Below are positions 26,221-34,899 of a stretch of 64,000 bases of DNA, one piece after another (the stretch's first letter is position 1; each line of letters starts with the position of its first letter). The position numbers and the translations under genes are program-made. The stretch covers positions 42,118-106,117 of the forward strand of contig JAHFED010000012.1 of the NCBI GenBank assembly GCA_023248635.1, in the 5' to 3' direction. The DNA comes from Myxococcales bacterium (lineage in GTDB: Bacteria; Myxococcota; UBA727; VGSZ01). A model generated the notes under the pieces. That model was not told the origin of the DNA, searched no databases, and worked only from the letters and a program-made list of their open reading frames with translations.

Positions 26221-26364
26221 TCAGCCCCGGCTCAAGGCAGCCTGCTCGTCGTCGTCGACGTCTTCGACCTTCAGTCCGGCATCGCGCCAGCCTTGCACGA
26301 CCTCGTCGACCGCGGGCTCTGGCTCGAGGGGCTCGGGCGGCGTCGGCGTCTTGGGCTTGGTCAT
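26221..26364 (-). CDS. 47-residue acidic peptide coupled to NAT-like gene
   Basis: The frame ATG 26364 to TGA 26221 encodes a 47-residue peptide. Its start overlaps the stop of the preceding minus-strand gene by ATGA, a sign of real translation. The N-terminal third is Pro/Lys/Glu-rich (TKPKTPTPPEPLEPEP) and the rest is acidic, with GWRDAGLKVEDVDDDEQAAL. There is no signal peptide or cysteine. It could be an accessory or inhibitor, or a substrate peptide, of the larger protein; no family was recognised. It is followed by a GC-rich hairpin that would end the transcript. Confidence 0.5.
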   Translation of the reverse strand: MTKPKTPTPPEPLEPEPAVDEVVQGWRDAGLKVEDVDDDEQAALSRG

Positions 26365-27536
26365 GCGGCACCCCCTTCGAGAGCCAGGCGCAGGTTGTTC
26401 AATGTCGACGACGCGGCCACCAGCTCCTTCAACTCGGACCTCAGCTCAAAGACGTCGCGGCCCAAGAGCCGAGCGAAGGCGGGGGTCACCACAGCTTCGA
26501 CGTCGTCGCCGAAGCGCAGCTGCACTTTGTGTTGGCCCGCGGAGAAACGCAGCCGCTGGCGCTCGAAGTCGACGACGACGGAGGCCGTCACGGTCCCGTC
26601 CGCGGTGCGGGCACAGAGCGTGGCCCTGGGGTTCAGCGATGCATAGGTGCGCGTCAGCAGGACGTCGGCGTTGAGCAGCTCCTGCACGTGCAGCGTCGTC
26701 GTCTCGGTGCCGCCGCCGGCGGACAAGGGCTTGGGGCGAGCGCAGCTCACCGTCTGTCCATCGGCGGCGAGGGTGTAGGTCCAGCTTCGGCCGGTGTTGC
26801 CGAGGGGAACGGTGACGGGCTGGCTGGGCAAGAGCACCACCGGCTCGCCGATGTTGGCACCGGTGTCACAGAGCACCAGGCCACGCTGCCCTCCATCGAC
26901 GAAAGGGACCACGGCGGCGACGTGTCCGAAGGGTGGCTCGATGGACCGGCGCGTCCCGGGCGGGTGCTCGACGGGCACCAAGAACGCGGGCACGCCCTGA
27001 GAACGCAGGCGGGCGACGAGATCGAGGCAGTGGCCGACGCAATTGCTGCCCCCCTGGTGCCAAGCTCGAAGGGCGTCGGGGGCGAAGCTGCGAAAGGCGG
27101 CGACGAGTCTCTGGGTCGCTGCACCCGGCGCGACCGGCGCCGCACCCGCGCTCTGGACGTGGGCCTGCAGGTGGCGGGCGAGCTCGAGCACGAAAACGAA
27201 GGTGTCATAGCGCTGGTTCTCGACGTCACCCCGGGTGGTGCTTCGAAGTCGTCCAGCGAGCGCGGCCCCGCTGCTCTGCACCGCCATCCCCGCGAGAAGG
27301 GGCGAGAGCTGGGGAAGGGGCCAGCACCGATCGGCGACGGCGAGGGTGCGGGCCTCCACGCCTCGCGTCGAGGCCAAACCCAGCGGGGCCGCCTGCGTCG
27401 ACGCACTGGCCTTCGGCAAAGGCAGATCCTGCGCTGGGGGCTCCTGCGATGTCGACGACGTCACCGTCTCCTGCGCCAGCTGGGGCACCAGGGGCTGCGG
27501 GCTGGGCTTGGTGGCGGGGCGGGAGTCGATCTTCAC
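26361..27536 (-). CDS. NAT/transglutaminase-like protein of unknown function
   Basis: The 391-residue protein begins with a Pro/Ser/Thr-rich tail (about 1-60) and has no signal peptide. In the middle, residues Cys166 (GGSNCVGHC), His205 (PPFGHVAA) and Asp224 (LVLCDTGANIGEP) are spaced like the Cys-His-Asp triad of arylamine N-acetyltransferases and transglutaminase-like proteins, including the DxGxxxxxP run after Asp. The C-terminal half (about 240-391) has no recognised domain but looks beta-rich, as in the NAT third domain. The start is GTG 27536. It lies next to a 47-residue acidic peptide gene in ATGA overlap. The fold assignment is inference from motif spacing. Confidence 0.6.
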   Translation of the reverse strand: MKIDSRPATKPSPQPLVPQLAQETVTSSTSQEPPAQDLPLPKASASTQAAPLGLASTRGVEARTLAVADRCWPLPQLSPLLAGMAVQSSGAALAGRLRSTTRGDVENQRYDTFVFVLELARHLQAHVQSAGAAPVAPGAATQRLVAAFRSFAPDALRAWHQGGSNCVGHCLDLVARLRSQGVPAFLVPVEHPPGTRRSIEPPFGHVAAVVPFVDGGQRGLVLCDTGANIGEPVVLLPSQPVTVPLGNTGRSWTYTLAADGQTVSCARPKPLSAGGGTETTTLHVQELLNADVLLTRTYASLNPRATLCARTADGTVTASVVVDFERQRLRFSAGQHKVQLRFGDDVEAVVTPAFARLLGRDVFELRSELKELVAASSTLNNLRLALEGGAA

Positions 27537-27579
27537 CGGACCATCCTACCGCGGAGGCTGCTTCGGCGACGGCGCCACG

Positions 27580-29895
27580 CTATTTTTCGTGCATGACCCA
27601 TGTGCCATCCCAATCCGGCGCCGGAGGCTGGGCCTTCATCATCTCACACCGCTCCAGGTAGATCCCAGAGAGCTTATCGTGACTGTTCAGGGCGAGCGCT
27701 TCCTTAAAGGAAGAGATGGCGCGATTCCACTGAGAATCACGGTAGTGTCCCAAACCGCTCTTGAAGTGATGACACACCTCTGGAAGATTGGGAAAGGTCT
27801 CTTCGTTGTAGTAATCCATCACCTCGAAGATGGCGACGGGCTTGGTCTTGCCCTTCACCACCACCCGATCGATCTCGCGAATGCGGTAGGTGCCCTTGAG
27901 GCGTCGGCTGGTGTTCTCGCTGATGAGAATGTGCGCCGCATATTGCTTGCACGCGCTCTCGAGCCGGGCGGCAAGGTTCACCCCGTCGCCGATGAGGGTG
28001 TAGCCCATGCGCTTGGGCGACCCGATGTTGCCGGCCAGCACGTTGTCGGTGTTGAGCCCGATGCCGATGTCCAAGGGGCGTAATCCGCGCTCGACCCGAT
28101 CGCGGTTCCAGTTCGCCAAGTCGGTCATCATCGAGATGGCCGCCCGCACGCCCCGGTCTTCGTCGTCGTCGTGGGCGATGGGCATGCCAAAAGCGGCCAT
28201 GATGGCGTCGCCGATGAACTTGTCGAGCAGGCCGCCCTCGCGCTGAATCGACTCCATCATGATCGTGAAGTAGTCGTTCAACAGGTTGACCGTGCCCTGG
28301 GCGCCCAGCTCCTCCGAGATGGTGGTGAAGCTGCGAATGTCGGAGAAGAGCACCGTCGCCATGCCGGTCTTGCCGCCGAGGATGTCGCCGCCGTCGCCGA
28401 GGAGCTTGTCGGCGATGGAGGGATCGATGTAGCGCGACATCGTCGACTTCATCCGCTTCTCGCTCGAGATGTCGTCGATCATGAGCATGGTGCCCAGCGT
28501 TCTCTTCTCGCCGCTCTTGAGTGGGGCCACCGTTAGGTTCACCGAGATCTTCTTGCCGCCGTATTCGAGGTCGGCGTCGGTGACGGTGTCGGGCTCTTTG
28601 GTCTCTTCGACCTTGTGAATCAGATCCAAGACGAATGTATTGGGCTCGGCGAAGAAGTCCTTTGCCTTCTGATTGATGATCGATGACGCCGGCATTCTAA
28701 GGATGTTTTGTCCGGCGGCGTTGCAGGTGATGATCTTGCGGTCGTCGTCGAGTGTGATGACACCATTCGACATCGATTCCAGCATGCTCTCGTTGTAGTT
28801 CTTGATGTTCTGCACATCATTGAAGAGCTTGGCGTTCTCGAGCGCGATGGAGACCTGGGCGGTGAAGGCCCGCAGCCGGGATTCGTCTTCGGCGGTGAAA
28901 GGCCCGCCACGCTTGTTCAACACCTGGGTGACGCCGATGGTCTTGCCCTTCTTGTTGACGACGGGGACACACAAGATCGAACGCGTGAAGAAGCCGGTTT
29001 TCTTGTCGAAGGCGGGGTTGAAGCGCAGGTCAGCGTAGGCGTGGGGGATCTCCACCGACTTGCCTGAGGTGAAGACGGCGCCAGCGATGCCGAGGTGGTT
29101 GGGCAGACGGATGCCGCCTCTGACGTCGACGGCGCCGACCAGGGACCACAGCTCCTGAGTCTTTTCGTCGTTGAGGAAGAGGGTCGAGCGCTCGGCGTTG
29201 AGCATCTTGGTGGCTTCGTCCATCACCTTTTTGAGCAGGACGTTGATCTCGATCTCGCTGGTGACCTCGGTGACGACCTCGAGGAAGCGCAGCTCCTGCG
29301 CGCGGGTCTTGTTCATGCGCTCGATGACCTGCGCGCCTTGGAGCGTCATCGACGCCTGGGCACCCATGGCCTCGAGCAGCGAGAGCTCGTCGGCGTCGAA
29401 CTCGCCTTCCTTCTTGTTGAGCAGCTGGATGACGCCGATGATCTCCGACTTCACCGTGCGAATGGGTGCGCACAAGATGCTTCGGGTCAGAAAGCCGGTG
29501 CGCTGGTCAAAGACGGGATCGAAGTGCGGGTCGGCGTAGGCGTCGACGACGATGGCGCCCTGCCCGGTGGTGAACACGTGGCCGGCGACGCCCTTGGAGC
29601 TCTGCACGCGCAGCTCACGGCTCAGGTTTCCCTGGGCGACGCGCGAGTAGAGCTCACCGGTGGTGGGATCGTGGAGAAAGAGGGTGCCGCGCTCGGCGCC
29701 CAGCTGGGTGCTGACGATGTTGACCAGGGTCAGCAGCACGTCGTCGAGGGTCTCGAGCCCGGCGGTCTTTTGGTAGACGTCGAGCAGGATCTCGGCGCGC
29801 CGCAGTCGACGCCATCCATCAGCACCCAGCGAGGGGGGACCGGCGACGACGACGTCGGGGGGGCTGTTCAGGGCTGCGGGCTCAATTCCGGGCAT
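27580..29895 (-). CDS. GAF-GAF-PAS-class III nucleotide cyclase
   Basis: The 771-residue signalling protein has two GAF domains (about 40-190 and 205-355), a PAS-like domain (about 365-475), a class III adenylate/guanylate cyclase domain (about 500-695) and a TPR-like tail (about 705-750). Cyclase residues are intact: metal Asp in FSDIRSF, DKFIGDAIMAAFG, and the Asn and Arg in GDGVNLAARLE. It has no transmembrane segment, so it is a cytoplasmic sensor cyclase making cAMP or cGMP; the purine preference cannot be read reliably. ATG 29895 overlaps the upstream coiled-coil gene by 14 bases, so the two are probably co-translated. Confidence 0.9.
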   Translation of the reverse strand: MPGIEPAALNSPPDVVVAGPPSLGADGWRRLRRAEILLDVYQKTAGLETLDDVLLTLVNIVSTQLGAERGTLFLHDPTTGELYSRVAQGNLSRELRVQSSKGVAGHVFTTGQGAIVVDAYADPHFDPVFDQRTGFLTRSILCAPIRTVKSEIIGVIQLLNKKEGEFDADELSLLEAMGAQASMTLQGAQVIERMNKTRAQELRFLEVVTEVTSEIEINVLLKKVMDEATKMLNAERSTLFLNDEKTQELWSLVGAVDVRGGIRLPNHLGIAGAVFTSGKSVEIPHAYADLRFNPAFDKKTGFFTRSILCVPVVNKKGKTIGVTQVLNKRGGPFTAEDESRLRAFTAQVSIALENAKLFNDVQNIKNYNESMLESMSNGVITLDDDRKIITCNAAGQNILRMPASSIINQKAKDFFAEPNTFVLDLIHKVEETKEPDTVTDADLEYGGKKISVNLTVAPLKSGEKRTLGTMLMIDDISSEKRMKSTMSRYIDPSIADKLLGDGGDILGGKTGMATVLFSDIRSFTTISEELGAQGTVNLLNDYFTIMMESIQREGGLLDKFIGDAIMAAFGMPIAHDDDEDRGVRAAISMMTDLANWNRDRVERGLRPLDIGIGLNTDNVLAGNIGSPKRMGYTLIGDGVNLAARLESACKQYAAHILISENTSRRLKGTYRIREIDRVVVKGKTKPVAIFEVMDYYNEETFPNLPEVCHHFKSGLGHYRDSQWNRAISSFKEALALNSHDKLSGIYLERCEMMKAQPPAPDWDGTWVMHEK

Positions 29896-30616
29896 GGGCT
29901 TTCTCCAGCTCCTCACGAACGTTCCTGATGGTCGACTGCAGGTGGCCGGTCTCGGCCCGGTGGTACTGCGCGAGCGTCTCGAGCTGCTCGGCGTGCTGCC
30001 GCTGCAGCCGTTCGACGTCGTCGCGCAGCACCGCGATCGTGGCCTTGAGCTGGCGCGTTTCGTCGTCGGCCGCCCGCGTGACCTCGATGAGATCCTGGTT
30101 TTTGCCGTTGCGCATCTGCTCCAGCTGGGCCCGCAGCGCCTGAATGGTCTGGCGCAGCTCATCGTCGCCCGCCTTCGCCGCCGCGATGGCCCGAGCGGCC
30201 TCCTCGACGTGGATCGCACGCGTGCGTTCGAGCTCGTCGCGCAGCACAGCGATGGTCGTCTTGAGCAGCTCCATGTCGGCCGCCGCCGCCAACGCCGCGA
30301 CCTGGGCCCGGGCTTCGTGCTCGCCGCGCTGGGTCTCGAGTCGCTCGCGCACGCTGGCCACCGCCGACTGCAGGTACGTCACCTCGTCGGTGACAGCCTG
30401 CGCCGCAGCCTGGGCCCTCAGCTCGCCATCGCCCAGGCTGCGTTCGAGGGCCTCGCGCAGGGCGACGATGGTCCCCTCGAGGTGCGCCCGATCCGGCTCA
30501 GGATCGTCGGCCCTGGCCTCGTCGGCGCTGGGCGTGGGGTGCGAGCGAGACGAAACGTGGTTCAATCCAACACCCTCTCGCCAGGTCCCCCGCGTTCGCC
30601 GCGGGGGCTCGTGCAC
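29882..30616 (-). CDS. Coiled-coil protein upstream of cyclase
   Basis: The protein (up to 244 residues) is almost wholly heptad-repeat coiled coil from about residue 40 to the end, made of several related blocks: TIVALREALERS, TTIAVLRDELERT, QTIQALRAQLEQM and ATIAVLRDDVERL. It has no signal peptide, cysteine-rich part or enzyme motif. The blocks of about 35-40 residues indicate internal duplication. The start is uncertain: GTG 30616 leaves only 20 bases to the divergent peroxiredoxin start, so a later start is likely. The overlap with the cyclase gene suggests a scaffold or regulator for it. Confidence 0.72.
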   Translation of the reverse strand: MHEPPRRTRGTWREGVGLNHVSSRSHPTPSADEARADDPEPDRAHLEGTIVALREALERSLGDGELRAQAAAQAVTDEVTYLQSAVASVRERLETQRGEHEARAQVAALAAAADMELLKTTIAVLRDELERTRAIHVEEAARAIAAAKAGDDELRQTIQALRAQLEQMRNGKNQDLIEVTRAADDETRQLKATIAVLRDDVERLQRQHAEQLETLAQYHRAETGHLQSTIRNVREELEKAHARN

Positions 30617-30636
30617 ACGTGGACACGCCCATTAGC

Positions 30637-31248
30637 ATGGATCCCAGCACCCCTCCCCTCGATGGCCCTTCGCCTTGTTCGCCCGCGCCGCGCCCCGCTC
30701 CAGAATCCGCCCAACGAGGGGCTGCGCTGAGCGAGGGGCGGGCAAAAACAACTGTTGTTCCGCTGCTCCACGACTACGCTGACCTGGTGCCTGAGCTTGT
30801 GCCCGGAAACAGAGCCCCCGCCTTCGCCGCAACGTCGACGGAGGGCAAGATCTTGACCCTCGCCGACTTCGCCGGGCGTTTCCTCGTCCTCTATTTCTTT
30901 CCCAAGGCCTTCACGCCCGGGTGCACCAAAGAGGCGCGGCGCTTTCGCGACAACCACGAAGAAATCGAGCAGCTCGGCGGCGTCGTCATCGGCGTCTCCG
31001 TCGACGACGTCGGCGTGCAATGCGATTTTGCTCGCGAAAACCACTTGAGCTTTCCTCTCATCGCCGATCACGACGAGACCATGTCGAAGAGCTACGGCGT
31101 GACCCGAGGCTTTCTGCCTTTCAACAAGCGCATCACCTTCATCATCGATGGCAGCGGCGTCATCGTCGCCCGCTTTCACCACGAGGTGCAGGTGTTGAAG
31201 CACGTCGACGACGTCGTGGGCTTTTTGAGGGCTGCGCGCTCTGCCTGA
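30637..31248 (+). CDS. Peroxiredoxin, BCP/Prx-Q type
   Basis: The core of the 203-residue frame is a thioredoxin-fold peroxiredoxin with peroxidatic Cys96 in AFTPGCTKEA. The usual second Cys five residues later in many BCPs is Arg here, so it may be a one-Cys enzyme. The first 50 residues are Pro/Ser-rich and unlike the family; GTG 30787 or 30799 could be the true start, giving about 150 residues. It would detoxify peroxides in the cytoplasm. It is divergent from the coiled-coil gene. Confidence 0.85.
   Translation: MDPSTPPLDGPSPCSPAPRPAPESAQRGAALSEGRAKTTVVPLLHDYADLVPELVPGNRAPAFAATSTEGKILTLADFAGRFLVLYFFPKAFTPGCTKEARRFRDNHEEIEQLGGVVIGVSVDDVGVQCDFARENHLSFPLIADHDETMSKSYGVTRGFLPFNKRITFIIDGSGVIVARFHHEVQVLKHVDDVVGFLRAARSA
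30747..30759. promoter_or_regulatory. Short palindrome, possible operator
   Basis: AACAAC and GTTGTT flank one T, a 13-base inverted repeat preceded by a run of A in otherwise GC-rich DNA. If the peroxiredoxin starts at GTG 30787 or 30799, this is in its promoter region. No regulator is known for it. Confidence 0.25.
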
Positions 31249-31269
31249 ACGCCTTCGGCGAAGGCGTTC
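31247..31269. terminator. Hairpin after peroxiredoxin gene
   Basis: Arms GAACGCCTTC and GAAGGCGTTC form a perfect 10-bp stem with loop GGC, starting on the stop codon of the peroxiredoxin gene; GAAGGCGTTC appears again at 31275-31284, allowing an alternative pairing. It lies between two convergent genes. There is no T-run, so Rho-independent action is uncertain. Confidence 0.55.
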
Positions 31270-31295
31270 TCCGCCGAAGGCGTTCTTGAAGAAGC

Positions 31296-33212
31296 TCAGT
31301 TCTCGGCGAGCACGATCAACTTGTCGCCCGCCGCAAAGGTGATCGGCTGCGATTTCTTGGGGCTGACAACGACGCCGTAGGACTTGTCGGCGGCGGCAGC
31401 GTCGGCGGCAACTTTGTAGCCGAAGGCGACCTCACCCTTTTGGGCGGCGGCGTTGATCAACGTCGAGAAGGTGACCGGGATGCCGGGCTTCACGTACTCG
31501 TTGACGGGCTTCAAGTAGACCTCGCTGCCCTCGGGCGAGAAGAGATCCTTGAACACGATGTTGAGGTCCTTGTTCTCGGAGATCTGGCTCATCATCAAGC
31601 TCACCAGCCGATCGCTGACGATGAAGTCGTCGGCGTTGGTGACTTCGGCGAGGCGGCGGTTGGTGATGTCGAGCATCTCGCTGACGACGCTGATGCGCAC
31701 GCCGGTCTTGCTGCCGATGTCGCGCAGGTGGAGCAAGGTGATCAGGGTCTTGGCGTCGGCTTTCTCGACGGGGAGCTCGTCGGAGTAGCAAAGGACGATG
31801 ACGTGCTGGTAGGTGCCCACCTGGAGCGCGTCGAGGACACTGCGGTCGGTGGTGTCGTCCTTCTGGAAGGTCAACTTCTGCTTCGTGAGGTTGCCGCACT
31901 CGTGCTCGATGCTGGCCTCGGTGCCCTCGCTGTCGGAGACGATGTGCACCGCCGAACCGGCCGGCACGTAATTGTCGAGCTCGTTGACGACGCTGGGGCC
32001 GCGCCAATTCCAACCCAAGATCAAGGAACGCTCCGGCTTCGGCGGCGGCGGCGTCACCAAGGCAATGAGGCTGGCATCGGGCTTGGCCACGCTTCCGGAG
32101 ATGACGATGGAGTCGTCGTCTTCGGCGATCACGATCAGCCGATCACCCGCGTTGATCAGCGTGTTCATCGGCGGGTTGAGGATGGGGCGACCGTTCTGGG
32201 GACGGACGCCGATCACCGCAGAGTCTTCGTGGGCGAGCAAGCACTCGGCGAATTTGCGGTTGGTGAGCTGGGGCTCTTCTTTGAAATAGATTTCGACGCC
32301 GCCAAAGTCGAGCAATTCTGTATAGACGACCGACAGACCGGACTGACGGCAGGTCTGGGCCATGATGCGAGCGATGAGGTCGCCGACGAGGACCAGCTCG
32401 ACCTCGTCCTTGCCGATCATCTCGGCGACCTGCACGTTTTTTGGATCGCGAATCTCGGCAATCAGGTGATACTTGCCCTGCTTGCGCGACGGCGAATTGG
32501 TGACCGCCAGCAGGGCCTTGATGACGTCGACGTCGGGGTCTTCGCTCTTGCCTCCTTCTTCGGCGTCGGGGGCCAGCACCAGGATCGATCGGGCGCTGTC
32601 GACGCCGACGATGGCGAGGTCGTGGATTTCGACCGGACTGCCGGTGCGACAGATGATGCGGGTCGTTTTGAAGTCCGAGATTTTGTCGCGGATCTCGTCT
32701 TCCATCTCGACCTTGTCCTTGGCGCCGAGGATCACGATGGCGGCGCGCTTGCGCGAGCTGTTGGCCTCGATGAGCTCGGTGAGGATCGGAAAGACCTGCT
32801 CGGACCACCCGAGGATCACGGTGTGGTCGACCTCGACGACGCGGGATCGGCCCTTGCGCAGCTGTTCGATCTGGGCTTCGAGGCCGGCGCTCAGCACGCC
32901 GATCAACGTCGACATCACGAAGATGCCGAGCAGCGTGACCAGCAAGGTGATGATGCGGAAAGGCCAGCCGGCGTCGTCGGCCATGTTGCCGGCGTCGAAG
33001 GTGCGCATCAGCGACATCCAGGCCGCCTCGATGAACGAGAGGGCTTCGGCGTCGCCCTCGTTCTTGATGTGCGTGATCGCGATGATGAGCGCGAAGATGG
33101 TGATGGCGCCGCCGGTGACGAGCGTCAGCAGTCCGATGAGCGCGATGGTGCCCTTGGCCAGGATGTTGTCGAAGGCGTAGCGCAGGCGCTCGCGGGTGCT
33201 GAATTGGGTCAC
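31296..33212 (-). CDS. CASTOR/POLLUX-like ion channel with RCK domains
   Basis: The 638-residue protein resembles bacterial homologues of the plant CASTOR/POLLUX channels. Transmembrane helices lie at about 22-48 and 85-110, with a pore region between them (EAAWMSLMRTFDAGNMADDAG). Two RCK-like Rossmann modules follow (about 125-370 and 395-635), beginning DHTVILGWSEQVFPIL and RSLILGWNWRGPSVV. It probably conducts K+ or another cation under ligand control. The chosen start is GTG 33212 behind GAGGTGAAAG; the reading frame stays open upstream, but those codons resemble no protein. It is followed by a hairpin. Confidence 0.85.
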   Translation of the reverse strand: MTQFSTRERLRYAFDNILAKGTIALIGLLTLVTGGAITIFALIIAITHIKNEGDAEALSFIEAAWMSLMRTFDAGNMADDAGWPFRIITLLVTLLGIFVMSTLIGVLSAGLEAQIEQLRKGRSRVVEVDHTVILGWSEQVFPILTELIEANSSRKRAAIVILGAKDKVEMEDEIRDKISDFKTTRIICRTGSPVEIHDLAIVGVDSARSILVLAPDAEEGGKSEDPDVDVIKALLAVTNSPSRKQGKYHLIAEIRDPKNVQVAEMIGKDEVELVLVGDLIARIMAQTCRQSGLSVVYTELLDFGGVEIYFKEEPQLTNRKFAECLLAHEDSAVIGVRPQNGRPILNPPMNTLINAGDRLIVIAEDDDSIVISGSVAKPDASLIALVTPPPPKPERSLILGWNWRGPSVVNELDNYVPAGSAVHIVSDSEGTEASIEHECGNLTKQKLTFQKDDTTDRSVLDALQVGTYQHVIVLCYSDELPVEKADAKTLITLLHLRDIGSKTGVRISVVSEMLDITNRRLAEVTNADDFIVSDRLVSLMMSQISENKDLNIVFKDLFSPEGSEVYLKPVNEYVKPGIPVTFSTLINAAAQKGEVAFGYKVAADAAAADKSYGVVVSPKKSQPITFAAGDKLIVLAEN

Positions 33213-33322
33213 GGCTTTCACCTCGTTCAGAAATTCTCTGCCCTCAGGCCGGGCGGCCCAAAGGGAGGCATGCGTTCCCACGAAGAGCCTGCACAGAGCA
33301 AGCGGCCGCTCCCAAATCCGCG

Positions 33323-34558
33323 TCAGCCCTTCACGCAAACCACCTGGTGGAGGGTGTGGACGACGTCGACGAGGTCGGCCTGGGCCTTCATCACCGCATC
33401 GATGTCCTTGTAGGCAGCCGGACTTTCGTCGACGACGTCTTCGTCCTTGCGGCACTCGATGCCTGCGGTGGCCAGGGCGTGGTCGGCGACGCTGATGCGC
33501 TTCTTCGCCTCCGTGCGGGACATCACCCGGCCGGCGCCGTGGCTGCACGAATGGAAGCTGTCGACGTTGCCCTTGCCGCGCACGATGAAGGAGCGCGCCC
33601 CCATGGAGCCGGGGATGATGCCGAGGTCGCCTTCGCGGGCCCGCACCGCGCCCTTGCGTGTCACCAGCACGTCGCGCCCGTGGTGGTGCTCCCGGGCCAC
33701 GTAGTTGTGGTGACAATTCACGGCCATCGACGTCGCCAGGAAAGGCGGGATCCCTTTGCACGACGACACCGCCTTGATCACGGCCTGCATCATCAGCTCG
33801 CGGTTGCAGGCCGCGAACTCCTGGGCCCAGGAAACGGCTTCGACGTAGTCGTCGAAGTGGGCCGTGCCTTCGGGAAAATACGCGAGGTTCTGATCGGGAA
33901 GGTTGATGAACCAGGAGCGCATGTCCTCCTTCGCCATCTCGATGAAGACCGAGCCGATCTTGTTGCCGACGCCGCGCGATCCCGAGTGCAGCATGAACCA
34001 GACGCGCTCCTCCTCGTCGAGACAGACCTCGATGAAGTGGTTGCCGGTTCCCAGCGTGCCCAGGTGGGTCACGTGGTTCGACTGCCCGATGCGCGGGTGC
34101 TTGGCGACGATGGCCTCGAAGCGCGTCGACAACGACGACCAAGCTTGGGCGATTGCTGGGGGAGCGTCGTCGGACCACGAGCCGGTGTCGAAGGTGTGGC
34201 CCGAGCGTCCATGGGGCACCGCCTTTTCGATGGCCGCGCGCACGGGAGCCAGGGTCTCAGGCAGATCCGACGACGACAGCGACGTGCGCACCGCCATCAT
34301 GCCGCAGCCGATGTCGACGCCGACGGCCGCGGGGATCACGGCTCCGATGGTGGGAATGACGCTGCCGACGGTGGCGCCGATGCCGACATGCACATCGGGC
34401 ATCACCGCGATGTGACCGTGGATGAAGGGCAGGCGGGCCGCGTTTTTGAGCTGCTCGAGCGCGCGCTCATCCATCGGAACGCCGCGCGTCCACGACTTGA
34501 TCAGCCCCCCGCCCTCGGTGCGATGGACCTCGAAGGGATCAGGCATCGACGACGACAT
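33323..34558 (-). CDS. rtcB: RNA-splicing ligase RtcB
   Basis: The 411-residue protein is an RtcB-family RNA ligase joining 2',3'-cyclic phosphate and 5'-OH ends with GTP and Mn2+. Seen are the metal motif VGVDIGCGM (Asp82, Cys85), GTGNHFIEV, HSGSRGVGN, NCHHNYVAREH and the guanylated-His motif HSCSHGAGRVMSR. The length fits the short bacterial branch. The start is ATG 34558; ATG 34546 is an alternative. No rtcA, rtcR or archease is adjacent. Confidence 0.93.
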   Translation of the reverse strand: MSSSMPDPFEVHRTEGGGLIKSWTRGVPMDERALEQLKNAARLPFIHGHIAVMPDVHVGIGATVGSVIPTIGAVIPAAVGVDIGCGMMAVRTSLSSSDLPETLAPVRAAIEKAVPHGRSGHTFDTGSWSDDAPPAIAQAWSSLSTRFEAIVAKHPRIGQSNHVTHLGTLGTGNHFIEVCLDEEERVWFMLHSGSRGVGNKIGSVFIEMAKEDMRSWFINLPDQNLAYFPEGTAHFDDYVEAVSWAQEFAACNRELMMQAVIKAVSSCKGIPPFLATSMAVNCHHNYVAREHHHGRDVLVTRKGAVRAREGDLGIIPGSMGARSFIVRGKGNVDSFHSCSHGAGRVMSRTEAKKRISVADHALATAGIECRKDEDVVDESPAAYKDIDAVMKAQADLVDVVHTLHQVVCVKG

Positions 34559-34623
34559 CGTTCACCCCGTCTGATGCATCGGCGCATCTCGAATCATCCC
34601 AAGTCCTATCGGATTTTCTGGCT

Positions 34624-34845
34624 GGATCGCCAGCGAAGCGAGGCGCCGCCCGCGAGGGGAAGAATGTTCTCTTTGATCGCGAGCGGAGCGAGGCGGAAGA
34701 AGGGCCGCCCGCGAGGGGAAGAATTTTCTGTTTGATCGCGAGCGGAGCGAGGCGGAAGAAGGGCCGCCCGCGAGGGGAAGAATTTTCTGTTTGATCGCGA
34801 GCGGAGCGAGGCGGAAGAAGGGCCGCCCGCGAGGGCAAAGAATAT
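34624..34845. repeat. 59-bp tandem repeats
   Basis: A unit beginning GATCGCGAGCGGAGCGAGGC recurs with a 59-base period at 34675, 34734 and 34793, preceded by a shorter divergent copy from 34624. The middle copies are nearly identical; the outer ones have changes, and the last loses its tail at about 34836. As 59 is not divisible by three, the array is non-coding, and the frames it opens are artefacts. It lies downstream of the lipoprotein operon and upstream of rtcB. Confidence 0.9.
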
Positions 34846-34846
34846 T

Positions 34847-34897
34847 CCGTGTCCGCATGATGCAGCCGACGCAGTCGGCAAAATCATGCGGACACGG
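34847..34897. terminator. Nested long hairpin after lipoprotein operon
   Basis: A perfect 15-bp inverted repeat (34847-34861 with 34883-34897) encloses a second stem, GCCGAC (34865-34870) with GTCGGC (34874-34879). The outer arm ends three bases from the stop codon of the minus-strand lipoprotein gene. The position suits transcription termination or mRNA 3'-end protection; no T-run follows. Confidence 0.6.
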
Positions 34898-34899
34898 AT

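Noticed and set aside
31440-33413. Plus-strand 657-codon open frame
   Set aside because: It is opposite the CASTOR/POLLUX-like channel gene.
33212-34178. N-terminal extension of the ion channel to 960 residues
   Set aside because: The extra 320 codons overlap rtcB on the same strand and resemble no protein; GTG 33212 has a good ribosome site.
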